From Serratia plymuthica (GTDB taxonomy: Bacteria; Pseudomonadota; Gammaproteobacteria; Enterobacterales; Enterobacteriaceae): a DNA stretch of 64,000 bases. The DNA is taken from positions 4,092,001 through 4,156,000 of the forward strand of contig NZ_CP068771.1 in NCBI RefSeq assembly GCF_018336935.1, given 5' to 3'. Shown in pieces: positions 29,327-40,705 of the stretch (position 1 is its first letter; the number at the start of each line of letters is the position of its first letter). A program made the position numbers and the translations under genes. Below the pieces are notes generated by a model. It had not been told where the DNA came from, did no database searches, and saw only the letters and a program-made list of their open reading frames with translations.

Positions 29327-30592
29327 ATGAAAAACGCAGAACTGAATCAACGTCGTCAGGATGCCACCCCACGCGGGATTGGCGTGATGTGCGGTTTTTA
29401 CGCCGAGCGTGCGGAGAACGCCACGCTGTGGGACGTAGAAGGTAATGAGGTTATCGATTTCGCTTCCGGTATTGCTGTTCTGAATACCGGACACCGGCAT
29501 CCGAAGGTGATCGCCGCCATTGAACGGCAACTGAAAGCCTTCACCCACACCGCTTACCAAATCGTTCCTTACGAAAGCTATGTCGCGTTGGCAGAGCGCA
29601 TCAACCAGCGCGCCCCGATCGAAGGCCCTTGTAAAACCGCGTTGTTCACCACCGGCGCAGAAGCGGTGGAAAACGCGGTCAAAATCGCCCGCGCCTATAC
29701 CGGCCGGCCGGGCCTGATCACCTTTGGCGGCGGTTTCCATGGCCGCACTTACATGACCATGGCGCTGACCGGCAAAGTGGCTCCCTACAAGCTGGGCTTC
29801 GGGCCTTTCCCCGGATCGGTGTTCCACGGCCAGTATCCGAATGCGCTGTATGGCGTGACCACCGAAGACGCGATGAACAGCCTGGAACGCATCTTTAAGG
29901 CGGATATCGATCCCAAACAAGTGGCCGCCATTGTGCTGGAGCCGGTGCAGGGCGAGGGCGGTTTCAACATTGCGCCGGCCGATTTTATGCAGGCGCTGCG
30001 CGAACTGTGCGACCAGCACGGCATTTTGCTGATTGCCGACGAAGTGCAGACCGGTTTTGCCCGTACCGGCAAGCTGTTTGCCATGGAGCATTACGCGGTG
30101 AAACCGGATCTGATCACCATGGCGAAAAGCCTGGCGGGCGGTATGCCGCTCTCGGCGGTGGCCGGCCGGGCCGACGTGATGGACGCCCCGGCGCCAGGCG
30201 GGCTGGGCGGCACCTATGCCGGTAACCCGTTGGCTGTGGCCGCGGCACTTGCGGTGCTGGACGTGATTGACGAAGAACAGCTGTGCCAGCGTTCCCAACG
30301 TTTGGGCCAGCATTTGGTAGAAGTGCTGCAACAGGCGCGCACAACCAGCCCGGCGATCGCGGATATTCGCGCGCAGGGATCGATGGTGGCGGTGGAGTTC
30401 AAGGATCCGGCGACCGGCAAGCCTTCGGCGGAGATCACCCGCCAGGTGCAGCAAAAGGCGTTGGAAGAGGGCCTGCTGCTGTTGAGCTGCGGTGTGAACG
30501 GCAACGTGATCCGTTTCCTGTATCCGCTGACCATCCCTGAGGCGCAGTTCACCCAGGCGCTGGGCATTCTTTCCCGCGCGTTGGCCCAATAA
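29327..30592 (+). CDS. gabT: 4-aminobutyrate--2-oxoglutarate aminotransferase GabT
   Basis: Class III PLP-dependent transaminase that converts GABA and 2-oxoglutarate to succinate semialdehyde and glutamate. 421 residues (E. coli GabT 426). Seen: FASGIAVLNTGHRHP near the N-terminus, FTTGAEAVENAVKIAR, GGFHGRTYMTMALTG, the cofactor Asp motif LLIADEVQTGFARTGKLFAM, and the PLP lysine in TMAKSLAGGMPLSAV. ATG 29327 has GGAGAG upstream; an in-frame extension to 29273 is unlike the family. gabD follows 13 bp after the stop. Confidence 0.95.
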   Translation: MKNAELNQRRQDATPRGIGVMCGFYAERAENATLWDVEGNEVIDFASGIAVLNTGHRHPKVIAAIERQLKAFTHTAYQIVPYESYVALAERINQRAPIEGPCKTALFTTGAEAVENAVKIARAYTGRPGLITFGGGFHGRTYMTMALTGKVAPYKLGFGPFPGSVFHGQYPNALYGVTTEDAMNSLERIFKADIDPKQVAAIVLEPVQGEGGFNIAPADFMQALRELCDQHGILLIADEVQTGFARTGKLFAMEHYAVKPDLITMAKSLAGGMPLSAVAGRADVMDAPAPGGLGGTYAGNPLAVAAALAVLDVIDEEQLCQRSQRLGQHLVEVLQQARTTSPAIADIRAQGSMVAVEFKDPATGKPSAEITRQVQQKALEEGLLLLSCGVNGNVIRFLYPLTIPEAQFTQALGILSRALAQ

Positions 30593-30605
30593 GGAGTGAC
30601 CGGCA

Positions 30606-32060
30606 ATGAAACTGAATAACCCCGAGCTGCTGCGCAGCCAGTGTTTGATTAACGGTGAGTGGTGCGACGCGTTGAGCGGCAAGCGTGAAGCGGTCATCAA
30701 CCCGGCAACCGGCGCAGAGTTGGCGAGCATTCCGCTGGTCAGTGAAGAAGAAACGCAGCAGGCGATTAACGCGGCGCAGTTGGCGCAGCAGGGCTGGAAA
30801 CAGCTGACCGCCAAACAGCGCTCCGTAGTGCTGCTGGCCTGGGCCGACAAGGTGCTGGCGGCCCAGGAGGATTTGGCGCAGCTGATGACCGCCGAGCAGG
30901 GTAAATCGCTGGCGGAAGCGCGCGGTGAAGTCGCCTATGCCGCTTCGTTCATTACCTGGTTCGCCGAAGAGGCCAAGCGGGTCGACGGTGCCGTGTTGCA
31001 GGCCCCCCTGGCTTCGCAGCGCCTGGTGGTAGTGAAACAGCCGATCGGCGTTTGCGCGGCGATCACGCCGTGGAACTTCCCGGCGGCGATGATCACCCGC
31101 AAGGTTGCGCCGGCGCTGGCAGCGGGCTGCGCGATGATCGTCAAACCGGCCGAACAGACGCCGCTGACCGCGTTGGCGTTGGCGAAGCTGGCGCAGGATG
31201 CCGGCATTCCGCCGGGCGTGCTGCAGGTGGTGACCGGCGACGCAGCGCAGGTGGGCAAGGTGCTGTGCGACAGCCCGGTGGTGCGCAAGCTGAGCTTTAC
31301 CGGTTCGACCGAGGTCGGCCGCATTCTGATGGCGCAGTGCGCGCCGACGATTAAAAAACTGTCGCTGGAGCTGGGGGGCAACGCGCCGGTGATCGTGTTC
31401 GACGACGCCAATCTGGACGCGGCGGTGGCGGGCATCATGGCCTCCAAATTCCGTAACAGCGGCCAGACCTGCGTCTGCGCTAACCGCATCTACGTGCAGG
31501 ACGGCATCTACGACCGTTTGGTGGACAAACTGGTGGCGGCGGTTGAGCAACTGAAGGTCGGCGACGGCAGCCATGAAGGCACCACTCAGGGGCCGCTGAT
31601 CGACCAGGATGCGGTGGATAAAGTGCAGAGCCACATTGACGATGCGCTGATCAAAGGCGCGCAGATTGCTGTCGGCGGGCAGCCGCACGAGCTGGGCCGT
31701 ACCTTCTTCCAGCCGACGGTGGTGACCGGCGTGACGCAAAAAATGCGCTTCGCCCGGGAAGAAACCTTTGGCCCGGTGGCGCCGCTGTTCCGTTTCCATG
31801 ATGAAGCGGAAGCCATCGCCATGGCCAACGACACCGAGTTTGGCCTGGCCGCTTATCTGTTTACGCAGAGCGCCTCGCGCCAGTGGCGAGTGCCGGAAGC
31901 GCTGGAATACGGCATGGTCGGCATCAACACCGGGCTGATCTCCAATGAAGTCGCGCCGTTTGGCGGTGTGAAGCAGTCAGGACTCGGACGTGAAGGATCG
32001 CGTTACGGCATTGAAGAATATCTGGAGCTGAAATACCTGTGTATCGATGTGAGCTGTTAA
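30606..32060 (+). CDS. gabD: Succinate-semialdehyde dehydrogenase (NADP+) GabD
   Basis: Aldehyde dehydrogenase of 484 residues (E. coli GabD 482) oxidising succinate semialdehyde to succinate. Family motifs: ITPWNFPAAMITRKVAPALA, FTGSTEVGRILMAQCAP, the general-base Glu in LSLELGGNAPVIVFDDA, the nucleophile Cys in FRNSGQTCVCANRIYVQ, and EETFGPVAPLFRF. Translation starts at ATG 30606 after AAGGAGTGACCGGCA. With gabT it gives the two-step GABA shunt entry to the TCA cycle; the permease gene follows after 58 bp. Confidence 0.95.
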   Translation: MKLNNPELLRSQCLINGEWCDALSGKREAVINPATGAELASIPLVSEEETQQAINAAQLAQQGWKQLTAKQRSVVLLAWADKVLAAQEDLAQLMTAEQGKSLAEARGEVAYAASFITWFAEEAKRVDGAVLQAPLASQRLVVVKQPIGVCAAITPWNFPAAMITRKVAPALAAGCAMIVKPAEQTPLTALALAKLAQDAGIPPGVLQVVTGDAAQVGKVLCDSPVVRKLSFTGSTEVGRILMAQCAPTIKKLSLELGGNAPVIVFDDANLDAAVAGIMASKFRNSGQTCVCANRIYVQDGIYDRLVDKLVAAVEQLKVGDGSHEGTTQGPLIDQDAVDKVQSHIDDALIKGAQIAVGGQPHELGRTFFQPTVVTGVTQKMRFAREETFGPVAPLFRFHDEAEAIAMANDTEFGLAAYLFTQSASRQWRVPEALEYGMVGINTGLISNEVAPFGGVKQSGLGREGSRYGIEEYLELKYLCIDVSC

Positions 32061-32118
32061 CCACCGGGAAATTAACCTGTCCCGGTGGCCGGAGCCGCCG
32101 GGCAACAAAGGATGCTGT

Positions 32119-33363
32119 ATGTCTGCTGATAACACCACTGTTTCTCCGGCGCTTGCCGCCGGGGTGCGAACGCCTGCACCCGCCAAATCACTGAGTTTCC
32201 TCGAAGGGGTGGCGATGATCGTCGGCACCAATATTGGCGCCGGCGTGCTGTCCATCGCCTATGCCTCCAGCAAAGCCGGTTTTTTACCGCTGTTGTTCTG
32301 GCTGGTGCTGGTGGGGAGCCTGACCACCATCACCATGCTGTACGTCGCCGAATCCACCTTGCGCACCCGTGCTCACTTGCAACTTAGCGGGCTGGCGAAA
32401 CGCTATGTCGGCGGTATTGGCGCCTGGCTGATGTTCGCTTCGGTGTGCGTCAACAGCGTCGGGGCGTTGACTGCCTATATGACCGGCAGCGGCAAGCTGC
32501 TGCAATCTCTGTTCGGTATCTCGCCGGCCATCGGCAGCCTGCTGTTTTTCGTTCCCGCCGCGGGGGTGTTGTACCTGGGGCTGAAGGCGATTGGTCGCGG
32601 CGAGAAATTTATCAGTATCGGCATGGTGGTGATGCTGACCGCGCTGGTGGCGGCTACGCTGCTGAAAGACACCACCCAGATGCGCAACCTGCTGGACGGC
32701 GACTGGCGCTTTATGGTGCCGGTATTCAACGTGGTGGTGTTCTGCTTCTCGGCGCAGTACATAGTGCCGGAAATGGCGCGTGGCTTCTCGGATAAGCCGG
32801 AACAGCTGCCGAAGGCGATTATCGTCGGCATGGCGGTCACCTTCGTGCTGCTGACGGCGGTGCCGATGTCGGTGATTGCCCTCAGTGGGCTGAATAATAT
32901 CTCCGACGTGGCGACTATTTCCTGGGGGCAGGCTCTAGGACAATGGGCGTTCTTCTCCGCCAATATCTTTGCGCTGTGCGCGATGCTGACCTCTTACTGG
33001 GGGCTGGGCGGCAGCTTCCTGACCAATATTTTCGACCAGTTCAGACTGGGCAATGACGAACAACCGCTGCGCCGCTTCGGCGTGCTGTTGCTGGTGGTGG
33101 TGCCTCCGTTCGCGCTGGCTTACAGCGGCCTGGTGTCGTTCGTTAACGCGCTGTATTTCGCCGGGGTGTTCAGCGGGGTGATCCTGTCGATTATGCCGAT
33201 GCTGATCCTGCGAGGGGCGCGCAAGCACGGTGACCAGACGCCGCGCTGGCAGTGCAACTGGATCACCCATCCGCTGTTGCAGATCAGCATCGTGCTGCTG
33301 TATCTGGCCAGTGCGGTATACGCTATTGCGTCGTTGTTAGGTTATCTGCCCTCTGGATGGTGA
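32119..33363 (+). CDS. HAAAP-family amino acid permease in the gab operon
   Basis: 414-residue inner-membrane protein with about 11 hydrophobic helices and the hallmark start of the hydroxy/aromatic amino acid permease family (PF03222), EGVAMIVGTNIGAGVLSIAY. E. coli members are TyrP, Mtr, TnaB, SdaC and TdcC. It is the third gene downstream of gabT-gabD and ends in a strong terminator, so it is probably co-transcribed. The context suggests uptake of GABA or a related amino acid, but family members transport aromatic or hydroxy amino acids and E. coli GabP belongs to a different family, so the substrate is open. Start: ATG after AAAGGATGCTGT. Confidence 0.85.
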   Translation: MSADNTTVSPALAAGVRTPAPAKSLSFLEGVAMIVGTNIGAGVLSIAYASSKAGFLPLLFWLVLVGSLTTITMLYVAESTLRTRAHLQLSGLAKRYVGGIGAWLMFASVCVNSVGALTAYMTGSGKLLQSLFGISPAIGSLLFFVPAAGVLYLGLKAIGRGEKFISIGMVVMLTALVAATLLKDTTQMRNLLDGDWRFMVPVFNVVVFCFSAQYIVPEMARGFSDKPEQLPKAIIVGMAVTFVLLTAVPMSVIALSGLNNISDVATISWGQALGQWAFFSANIFALCAMLTSYWGLGGSFLTNIFDQFRLGNDEQPLRRFGVLLLVVVPPFALAYSGLVSFVNALYFAGVFSGVILSIMPMLILRGARKHGDQTPRWQCNWITHPLLQISIVLLYLASAVYAIASLLGYLPSGW

Positions 33364-33405
33364 CTTGCCTTCCCTCAGAAAGTGATGTTGTTTCTCAGTT
33401 GAGAA

Positions 33406-33431
33406 CGGCGGCGTCGTGGCCGCCGATTTTT

Positions 33432-33433
<2 letters not shown>
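33406..33433 (+). terminator. Intrinsic terminator of the gab operon
   Basis: CGGCGGC (33406-33412), loop GTCGTG, GCCGCCG (33419-33425), A, then seven Ts. It lies between the permease and the convergent yfcF, overlapping its stop. Confidence 0.88.
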
Positions 33434-34959
<1,526 letters not shown>

Positions 34960-35118
34960 TGTCGGCGAGCGGCAAGAGGGTACCGGTACACAAACCCACT
35001 GTTTTAACCATACAGAATCACAGAATGCCGATCTGTGTGGTTTTGATTGTTAGTCGTTGAATCTGTCTTGTGTTTGTGACCTGAGTCACCCTATTACTTT
35101 ACGTGTAATTGGGGTGAC

Positions 35119-35316
35119 ATGATGGAAAAGACGCTAGATTTACCCGCTGCCCGCGAAGGCTTGTGGCGCAAATTATGCCGGTATTGCCGCCGTGGGTATT
35201 TTACGTATACCCGCAGAAAGTCTTTGCGCTCGATGAGCCGTTGTCAGTTGCGTGACATCGGGCTGCGGCGCTGCGACGTGCATCAGGAGGGGCGGGATTC
35301 GCTTTGGCAGCGCTGA
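35119..35316 (+). CDS. DUF1127 small basic protein
   Basis: 65 residues (64 from the second ATG at 35122), rich in Arg. The C-terminal half fits DUF1127, SMSRCQLRDIGLRRCDVHQE, matching the family pattern of LxxMSxxxLRDIGLxRxDI. Known DUF1127 proteins of alpha-proteobacteria bind RNA and affect phosphate and carbon metabolism; in enterobacteria the role is unknown. GGGGTGAC precedes the first ATG. It stands alone between the HPP gene and the tRNA gene, with a hairpin shortly after its stop. Confidence 0.8.
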   Translation: MMEKTLDLPAAREGLWRKLCRYCRRGYFTYTRRKSLRSMSRCQLRDIGLRRCDVHQEGRDSLWQR

Positions 35317-35324
35317 GTGAGCGG

Positions 35325-35354
35325 AAACAAAAAACCACCTGCATAGAGGTGGTT
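35325..35354 (-). terminator. Terminator of the tRNA-Ile transcript (possibly bidirectional)
   Basis: On the minus strand: AACCACCT, loop CTATGC, AGGTGGTT, then TTTTGTTT. It lies 28 bp beyond the tRNA 3' end, and from the plus side it follows the DUF1127 gene without a T-run. Confidence 0.8.
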
Positions 35355-35381
35355 TGATGCGCCGTTATGTCAGCGAGAATG

Positions 35382-35458
35382 TGGTGGCCCCTACTGGACT
35401 TGAACCAGTGACCAAGCGATTATGAGTCGCGTGCTCTAACCAACTGAGCTAAGGGGCC
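35382..35458 (-). tRNA. ileX: tRNA-Ile2 (anticodon CAU, AUA-decoding after lysidine modification)
   Basis: Reverse complement of 35382-35458 folds as a tRNA: acceptor GGCCCCT pairs with AGGGGCC, followed by encoded CCA; D-loop with AGCTCAGTTGGTTAGAGC; anticodon loop CTCATAA with CAU; T-arm GGTTCAAGTCC. The sequence is almost that of E. coli ileX, whose CAU anticodon is modified to lysidine by TilS so that it reads AUA as isoleucine. Its neighbour mug is the same as in E. coli, which supports isoleucine rather than methionine identity. Confidence 0.95.
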
Positions 35459-35468
35459 AAGCGGCGAG

Positions 35469-35498
35469 ATTATACGGTAATCCTCCGGTGCAGGTCTA
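35469..35498 (-). promoter_or_regulatory. Promoter of tRNA-Ile2
   Basis: On the minus strand: TAGACC (plus 35493-35498), 18 bp, perfect -10 TATAAT (plus 35469-35474), then a G+C-rich discriminator CTCGCCGC leading to the tRNA 5' end about ten bases on. Typical stable-RNA promoter geometry. Confidence 0.72.
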
Positions 35499-35606
35499 CT
35501 GTTTGCCGCCTGTATGTTGTTTTTCTGCGCAGTTCTAGTCTGTTGTAATTGCTGGCGGATTTTGCGATAACCGGTGTAAATCCCTTTTATTGGACCTCAC
35601 AGACCC

Positions 35607-36095
35607 ATGAATCTTTTGGCGCCAAACTTGCGGGTGGTGTTTTGCGGCATCAATCCCGGCCTTTCCTCCGCCCATCAGGGCTATCCCTTTGCCAATGGCA
35701 GCAACCGTTTCTGGAAGGTCCTGCATCAGGCCGGTTTCACCCAGTGCCAACTGGCGCCGGAGCAGTGGCAGCAGTTGCAGGACACCGGTTGCGGCATCAC
35801 CGCTTTGGTGGCGCGCCCGACGGTAGCGGCGAGCGAAGTGACGCGTGAAGAGTTGCGCAGCGGCGGTGAAGCGCTAAAAGACAAAATCCTGCAATTCCAG
35901 CCGCGTGCATTGGCGGTTCTGGGCAAGCAGGCGTTCAGCAGCGCCTTCGGGGTGAAAAATGCGCCCTGGGGGCGGCAGGAGATGACGATCGGCAAAACCG
36001 AGGTGTGGGTATTGCCTAATCCCAGCGGGCTGAACCGCGCCACGCTGGAGCAGCTTACCGAGAGCTACCGCGAGCTGTTCCTGGCGCTGGAGTGA
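35607..36095 (+). CDS. mug: G/U mismatch-specific DNA glycosylase Mug
   Basis: Uracil-DNA-glycosylase superfamily family 2 enzyme removing uracil or ethenocytosine from mismatches; 162 residues (E. coli 168). Catalytic motif [20 protein letters not shown] (Asn16-like residue of the family) near the N-terminus and the intercalation/recognition loop [15 protein letters not shown] at the C-terminus. Start ATG 35607 yields [18 protein letters not shown], aligning with the E. coli protein. Convergent with rpoD through a shared terminator. Confidence 0.95.
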   Translation: MNLLAPNLRVVFCGINPGLSSAHQGYPFANGSNRFWKVLHQAGFTQCQLAPEQWQQLQDTGCGITALVARPTVAASEVTREELRSGGEALKDKILQFQPRALAVLGKQAFSSAFGVKNAPWGRQEMTIGKTEVWVLPNPSGLNRATLEQLTESYRELFLALE

Positions 36096-36116
36096 TTCTC
36101 CAGGATTTCAGGCAAT

Positions 36117-36144
36117 AAAAAACCCCGGCAGGCCGGGGTTTTTT
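36117..36144. terminator. Bidirectional terminator between mug and rpoD
   Basis: AACCCCGGC (36121-36129), loop AG, GCCGGGGTT (36132-36140), followed by Ts on the plus strand and preceded by As that give a T-run on the minus strand. It serves mug (+) and the end of the rpsU-dnaG-rpoD operon (-). Confidence 0.9.
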
Positions 36145-36165
36145 GTTTGCGGCTAACCGCTGGCC

Positions 36166-38004
36166 TTAGTCGTCCAGGAAGCTGCGCAGCACTTCGGAAC
36201 GGCTTGGGTGGCGCAGTTTACGCAGTGCTTTGGCTTCGATCTGACGAATACGCTCACGGGTAACGTCGAACTGTTTGCCCACTTCTTCCAGCGTGTGGTC
36301 AGTGTTCATATCGATGCCGAAACGCATGCGCAGCACTTTCGCTTCACGGGCGGTCAGGCCGGCCAATACGTCGTGCGTCGCAGAGCGCAGGCTTTCCGAG
36401 GTGGCAGAATCCAACGGCAGCTCGAGGGTGGTATCCTCGATGAAATCGCCCAGATGTGAATCTTCATCATCACCAATCGGCGTTTCCATGGAGATCGGCT
36501 CTTTGGCGATCTTCAGCACTTTGCGGATTTTGTCTTCCGGCATCAGCATACGTTCAGCCAGCTCTTCCGGCGTCGGTTCGCGGCCCATCTCTTGCAGCAT
36601 CTGGCGCGAAATACGGTTGAGTTTGTTGATGGTCTCAATCATATGCACCGGAATGCGGATGGTACGCGCCTGGTCGGCGATAGAGCGGGTGATGGCCTGA
36701 CGGATCCACCAGGTGGCGTAAGTTGAGAACTTATAACCACGGCGGTATTCGAACTTGTCTACCGCTTTCATCAAACCGATGTTGCCTTCCTGAATCAGAT
36801 CCAGGAACTGCAGACCGCGGTTGGTGTATTTCTTGGCGATAGAGATAACCAGACGCAAGTTGGCTTCAACCATCTCTTTCTTCGCACGGCGGGCTTTCGC
36901 TTCGCCGATAGACATGCGACGGTTGATGTCCTTCACCTGCTCGATGGTCAGGCCGGTCTCTTCTTCGATCTGACGCAGTTTTTGCAGGCTGCGCTGTACG
37001 TCATCCGTTACGTCTTTCAGCTTTTCTGACCATGGCTTGGCCATCGCCAGCGCCGCTTCGAACCAGGAGTTGCTGGTTTCGTTGCCGGCGAACAAAGTGA
37101 CGAAGTTTTTCTTCGGCATTTTGCACTGTTCAACGCACAGCTTCATGATGATACGTTCCTGGGTGCGAACGCGGTCCATCATGATGCGCATGCTGTTGAC
37201 CAGGAAGTCGAACTGTTTTGGCACCAGGCGGAACTGCTTGAACACCTCAGACAGCTTCAGAATTTCTTCTGCTGCGCTGGCGTGGCTACGGCCGTTCTTT
37301 TTGATGACCAGACGGGTCGCTTCATACTGATCGCGCAGGTCGGTGAATTTCTGACGTGCCAGCTCCGGATCGATGCTGTTGTCGTCTTCAGCGTCGTCGT
37401 CTTCATCTTCGTCTTCTTCGTCGTCGTTCTGCTCTTCGGTCGACAGCTCAGAACCGACGTGCGTTGCGGTTGGGGCGATGTCCTCTTCCGCATTAGGATC
37501 GACGAAGCCGGTGATCAGGTCGGACAGGCGAGCTTCGCCGGCTTCAACGCGATCGTACTGCTCCAGCAGATAGGTAATGGCTTCAGGGTATTCGGCAACC
37601 GAGCACTGAACCTGGTTGATACCGTCTTCAATACGCTTGGCGATGTCGATTTCGCCTTCGCGCGTCAGCAGTTCAACGGTACCCATTTCGCGCATGTACA
37701 TGCGCACCGGGTCGGTGGTACGGCCAATTTCAGATTCAACGCTGGACAGGACTTGAGCGGCAGCTTCTTCCGCATCTTCGTCTGTGCTGTTTGAGTTTTC
37801 AGCCAGCAACAGGTCATCGGCGTCCGGGGCTTCTTCCATCACCTGGATGCCCATGTCGTTAATCATCTGGATGATGTCTTCGATCTGATCGGAGTCGACG
37901 ATATCTTCCGGCAGATGGTCATTGACCTCAGCATAGGTCAGATAGCCTTGCTCCTTACCACGTTGGACAAGAAGTTTAAGCTGTGACTGCGGGTTTTGCT
38001 CCAT
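36166..38004 (-). CDS. rpoD: RNA polymerase sigma-70 factor RpoD
   Basis: Housekeeping sigma factor, 612 residues (E. coli 613). Regions in order: 1.1 ([20 protein letters not shown]), the acidic non-conserved insert (about 190-210, [12 protein letters not shown]), 1.2/2 with [40 protein letters not shown] and the -10-melting [20 protein letters not shown], region 3, and region 4.2 with the [23 protein letters not shown]. The ATG at 38004 is the E. coli start; an upstream extension to 38145 is in the intercistronic region. Last gene of the macromolecular synthesis operon; an ERIC lies between it and dnaG. Confidence 0.98.
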   Translation of the reverse strand: MEQNPQSQLKLLVQRGKEQGYLTYAEVNDHLPEDIVDSDQIEDIIQMINDMGIQVMEEAPDADDLLLAENSNSTDEDAEEAAAQVLSSVESEIGRTTDPVRMYMREMGTVELLTREGEIDIAKRIEDGINQVQCSVAEYPEAITYLLEQYDRVEAGEARLSDLITGFVDPNAEEDIAPTATHVGSELSTEEQNDDEEDEDEDDDAEDDNSIDPELARQKFTDLRDQYEATRLVIKKNGRSHASAAEEILKLSEVFKQFRLVPKQFDFLVNSMRIMMDRVRTQERIIMKLCVEQCKMPKKNFVTLFAGNETSNSWFEAALAMAKPWSEKLKDVTDDVQRSLQKLRQIEEETGLTIEQVKDINRRMSIGEAKARRAKKEMVEANLRLVISIAKKYTNRGLQFLDLIQEGNIGLMKAVDKFEYRRGYKFSTYATWWIRQAITRSIADQARTIRIPVHMIETINKLNRISRQMLQEMGREPTPEELAERMLMPEDKIRKVLKIAKEPISMETPIGDDEDSHLGDFIEDTTLELPLDSATSESLRSATHDVLAGLTAREAKVLRMRFGIDMNTDHTLEEVGKQFDVTRERIRQIEAKALRKLRHPSRSEVLRSFLDD

Positions 38005-38157
38005 AAGACGGTATCCACACTTCAGAGTATTTAGGTTGGTGTCGGTCGGCGAAACCGCCAACAATAGCATTTGGGGCGTTTTTGTTGTTGCCGCGGCCCA
38101 CTGTGGCGGCATATTGCAGGGCTCTGCCCTCGCATTTATCGGCACTTAAGCCGTTGT

Positions 38158-38270
38158 ATCCTTTATTCTTCACGCCTCAGGGGGGCTGCCTTCTCTCACC
38201 CGAACCACTTACCTGAGTAAGCTCATCGAGATTCGTTCAGTTGCCGCCTACCTGAAACGCGAATAATTTT
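38158..38270. repeat. Degenerate ERIC element between dnaG and rpoD
   Basis: Core CCACTTACCTGAGTAAGCTC and the flank CAGTTGCCGCCTACCTGAAA follow the ERIC pattern, but the ends are diverged and the element is about 113 bp. It sits inside the rpsU-dnaG-rpoD transcription unit, in the intercistronic region that E. coli uses for mRNA processing. Confidence 0.75.
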
Positions 38271-38278
38271 GGCTAATT

Positions 38279-40027
38279 TCAGTTTTTCTTCGCTAAAACC
38301 TGATTGAGAGAACGGACTTCTTCACGTTCTTCCGGGCTCAGGCCGTGCGTTCTGGCCTGCGCGATCAATGTCTCCAGCCGTTGCTCCAGTACGGAGTCGT
38401 ACAGGCTGGCCAAGGTATCCAAAAATGTCTGCTCGACCCTGTCCTCAACGATCATATGGTTCCATGTCGCCAAGGTTTCAAGCTGCTGGCTCAATTTGTT
38501 GTCGCGATACTGCTCCAGCAATTGGCCGGTTGTCAGCCCCGGCTGAGCCAGGCAGGTCTGCACCAGCTCGACAAATAGCGGTAAACCCGCCTGTTTGGTC
38601 TGCTCCAATCCCTCGAGTGAAGGGATAAGTGTAGCCAGTTGCGGATTTTGTACCAGTAACCCTATCAGTATACGCATGGTTGTGCGTTTTAGCTGGGGCG
38701 CCTGATAAGTATTCGCATTTTCAGCCTGTTTGGGCATCAGCTTGTCGAGCTGGCTGTCATCGAGCAGGCCAAGCTTGCTGCCGAGCTGTTGGCGCAGGTA
38801 CAAGCGCAACGTTTCGCCCGGCACCTGAGTAATCAGCGGTAGCGCCAGCGTGCTCAGCTTGGCGCGGCCGTCCGGGCTGCTCAAATCCACCTGCGGCATC
38901 AGCGTTTCGAACAGGAAAGTGGAAAGCGGCTGCGCCAGCTCCATTCGCTGCTCGAAGGCGTCTTTGCCTTCTTTTCGGACCAATGTGTCCGGGTCTTCGC
39001 CGTCGGGCAAAAACATAAACCGCAGTTGGCGCCCGTCGTTCAGATAGGGCAGCGCGGTTTCCAGTGCGCGCCAGGCCGCTTCGCGACCGGCTCTGTCACC
39101 GTCATAGCAGCAGACAACGTTGTCGGTGGCGCGGAACAGCAGCTGAATATGTTCAGCCGTCGTTGAGGTTCCGAGCGAGGCGACGGCATAATCGATGCCG
39201 TATTGCGCCAACGCCACCACGTCCATATAGCCTTCCACTACCAGCAAACGTTGCGGGGTAGGGTGGTTCTGCTGCGCTTCATACAGGCCGTACAACTGAC
39301 GACCCTTGTGGAATACTTCGGTTTCCGGCGAGTTCAGGTATTTCGGCATGCCGTCACCCAATACGCGCCCGCCAAAGGCGATCACTCGCCCGCGTTTGTC
39401 GCGAATAGGGAACATCACGCGCTCACGGAAACGATCGTACGATCGGCCTTGATCGTTAGTCACCAGCATGCCTGCATCGTTCAATGCGAGACGCGCGTCG
39501 GCATCACGACCAAAACGTTTCAATGCGTTATCCCAACCGGCAGGTGCAAAGCCGATGGCAAAATGGCGGATAACGTCGTCACTGAGCCCGCGCTGTTGCA
39601 GATAATTGCGCGCCGGCGTGCCGGAAGGCTGATGCAGTGACTGTTGATAGAACGCACTGAGCTGTTCCATCAGTTGATACAGGCTCTGACGCTGATGACG
39701 TTCGATCTGGGTCGGCCCGGTTCCTGCCTCGTAAGGCACTTCCAGCCCGTGCATGGTCGCCAGCTCTTCGATGGTTTCGACAAACTCGAGTCTGTCGTAA
39801 TTCATCAGAAAGTCGACGGCGTTACCGTGCGCACCACAACCAAAACAGTGGTAAAACTGCTTATCGCCATTAACGGTAAATGAAGGCGTTTTTTCGTGGT
39901 GGAACGGACAGCACGCGTGATAGTTCTTGCCTTGCTTCTTGAGCTTTACCCGCGCGTCGATCAGATCGACGATGTCGGTGCGAGCCAGCAAGTCATTGAT
40001 AAATACACGCGGAATTCGTCCAGCCAT
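38279..40027 (-). CDS. dnaG: DNA primase DnaG
   Basis: Primase of 582 residues (E. coli 581) that makes RNA primers at the replication fork. N-terminal CHC2 zinc-binding domain (CCPFHHEKTPSFTV, HCFGCGAHGNAVDF; residues about 39-65), the TOPRIM polymerase core (LLVVEGYMDVVALAQ, then GDRAGREAAWRA, about 260-330), and a C-terminal helicase-binding domain interacting with DnaB. Start MAGRIPRVFINDLLARTDIV. Middle gene of the rpsU-dnaG-rpoD operon; an attenuator-like hairpin lies between rpsU and dnaG. Confidence 0.98.
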   Translation of the reverse strand: MAGRIPRVFINDLLARTDIVDLIDARVKLKKQGKNYHACCPFHHEKTPSFTVNGDKQFYHCFGCGAHGNAVDFLMNYDRLEFVETIEELATMHGLEVPYEAGTGPTQIERHQRQSLYQLMEQLSAFYQQSLHQPSGTPARNYLQQRGLSDDVIRHFAIGFAPAGWDNALKRFGRDADARLALNDAGMLVTNDQGRSYDRFRERVMFPIRDKRGRVIAFGGRVLGDGMPKYLNSPETEVFHKGRQLYGLYEAQQNHPTPQRLLVVEGYMDVVALAQYGIDYAVASLGTSTTAEHIQLLFRATDNVVCCYDGDRAGREAAWRALETALPYLNDGRQLRFMFLPDGEDPDTLVRKEGKDAFEQRMELAQPLSTFLFETLMPQVDLSSPDGRAKLSTLALPLITQVPGETLRLYLRQQLGSKLGLLDDSQLDKLMPKQAENANTYQAPQLKRTTMRILIGLLVQNPQLATLIPSLEGLEQTKQAGLPLFVELVQTCLAQPGLTTGQLLEQYRDNKLSQQLETLATWNHMIVEDRVEQTFLDTLASLYDSVLEQRLETLIAQARTHGLSPEEREEVRSLNQVLAKKN

Positions 40028-40062
40028 AAGCCCTTACTTTACTAGCCTATAAACGAGAACAA

Positions 40063-40090
40063 GCCGCGCATTCCTTTCGGAAAGCACGGC
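40063..40090 (-). terminator. Attenuator-like hairpin between rpsU and dnaG
   Basis: On the minus strand GCCGTGCTTTCC, loop GAAA, GGAATGCGCGGC: a long stem with one wobble and one mismatch, followed by TTGTTCTCG. In E. coli a partial terminator (T1) here lowers dnaG expression relative to rpsU. The weak T-tract fits a partial terminator. Confidence 0.55.
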
Positions 40091-40163
40091 CTTCGTATGC
40101 AACTACACGGTCTGCGCGATTTTTAAAATCAGAAATTCACGCGGCGGGGTTACCCCCGAAGAA

Positions 40164-40705
<542 letters not shown>

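Noticed and set aside
29270..30850. 526-codon minus-strand frame opposite gabT-gabD
   Set aside because: Antisense shadow spanning two real genes with intact motifs on the other strand.
37373..37573. Ser-rich plus-strand frame opposite rpoD
   Set aside because: Produced by the reverse reading of the acidic Asp/Glu insert of sigma-70; not a gene.
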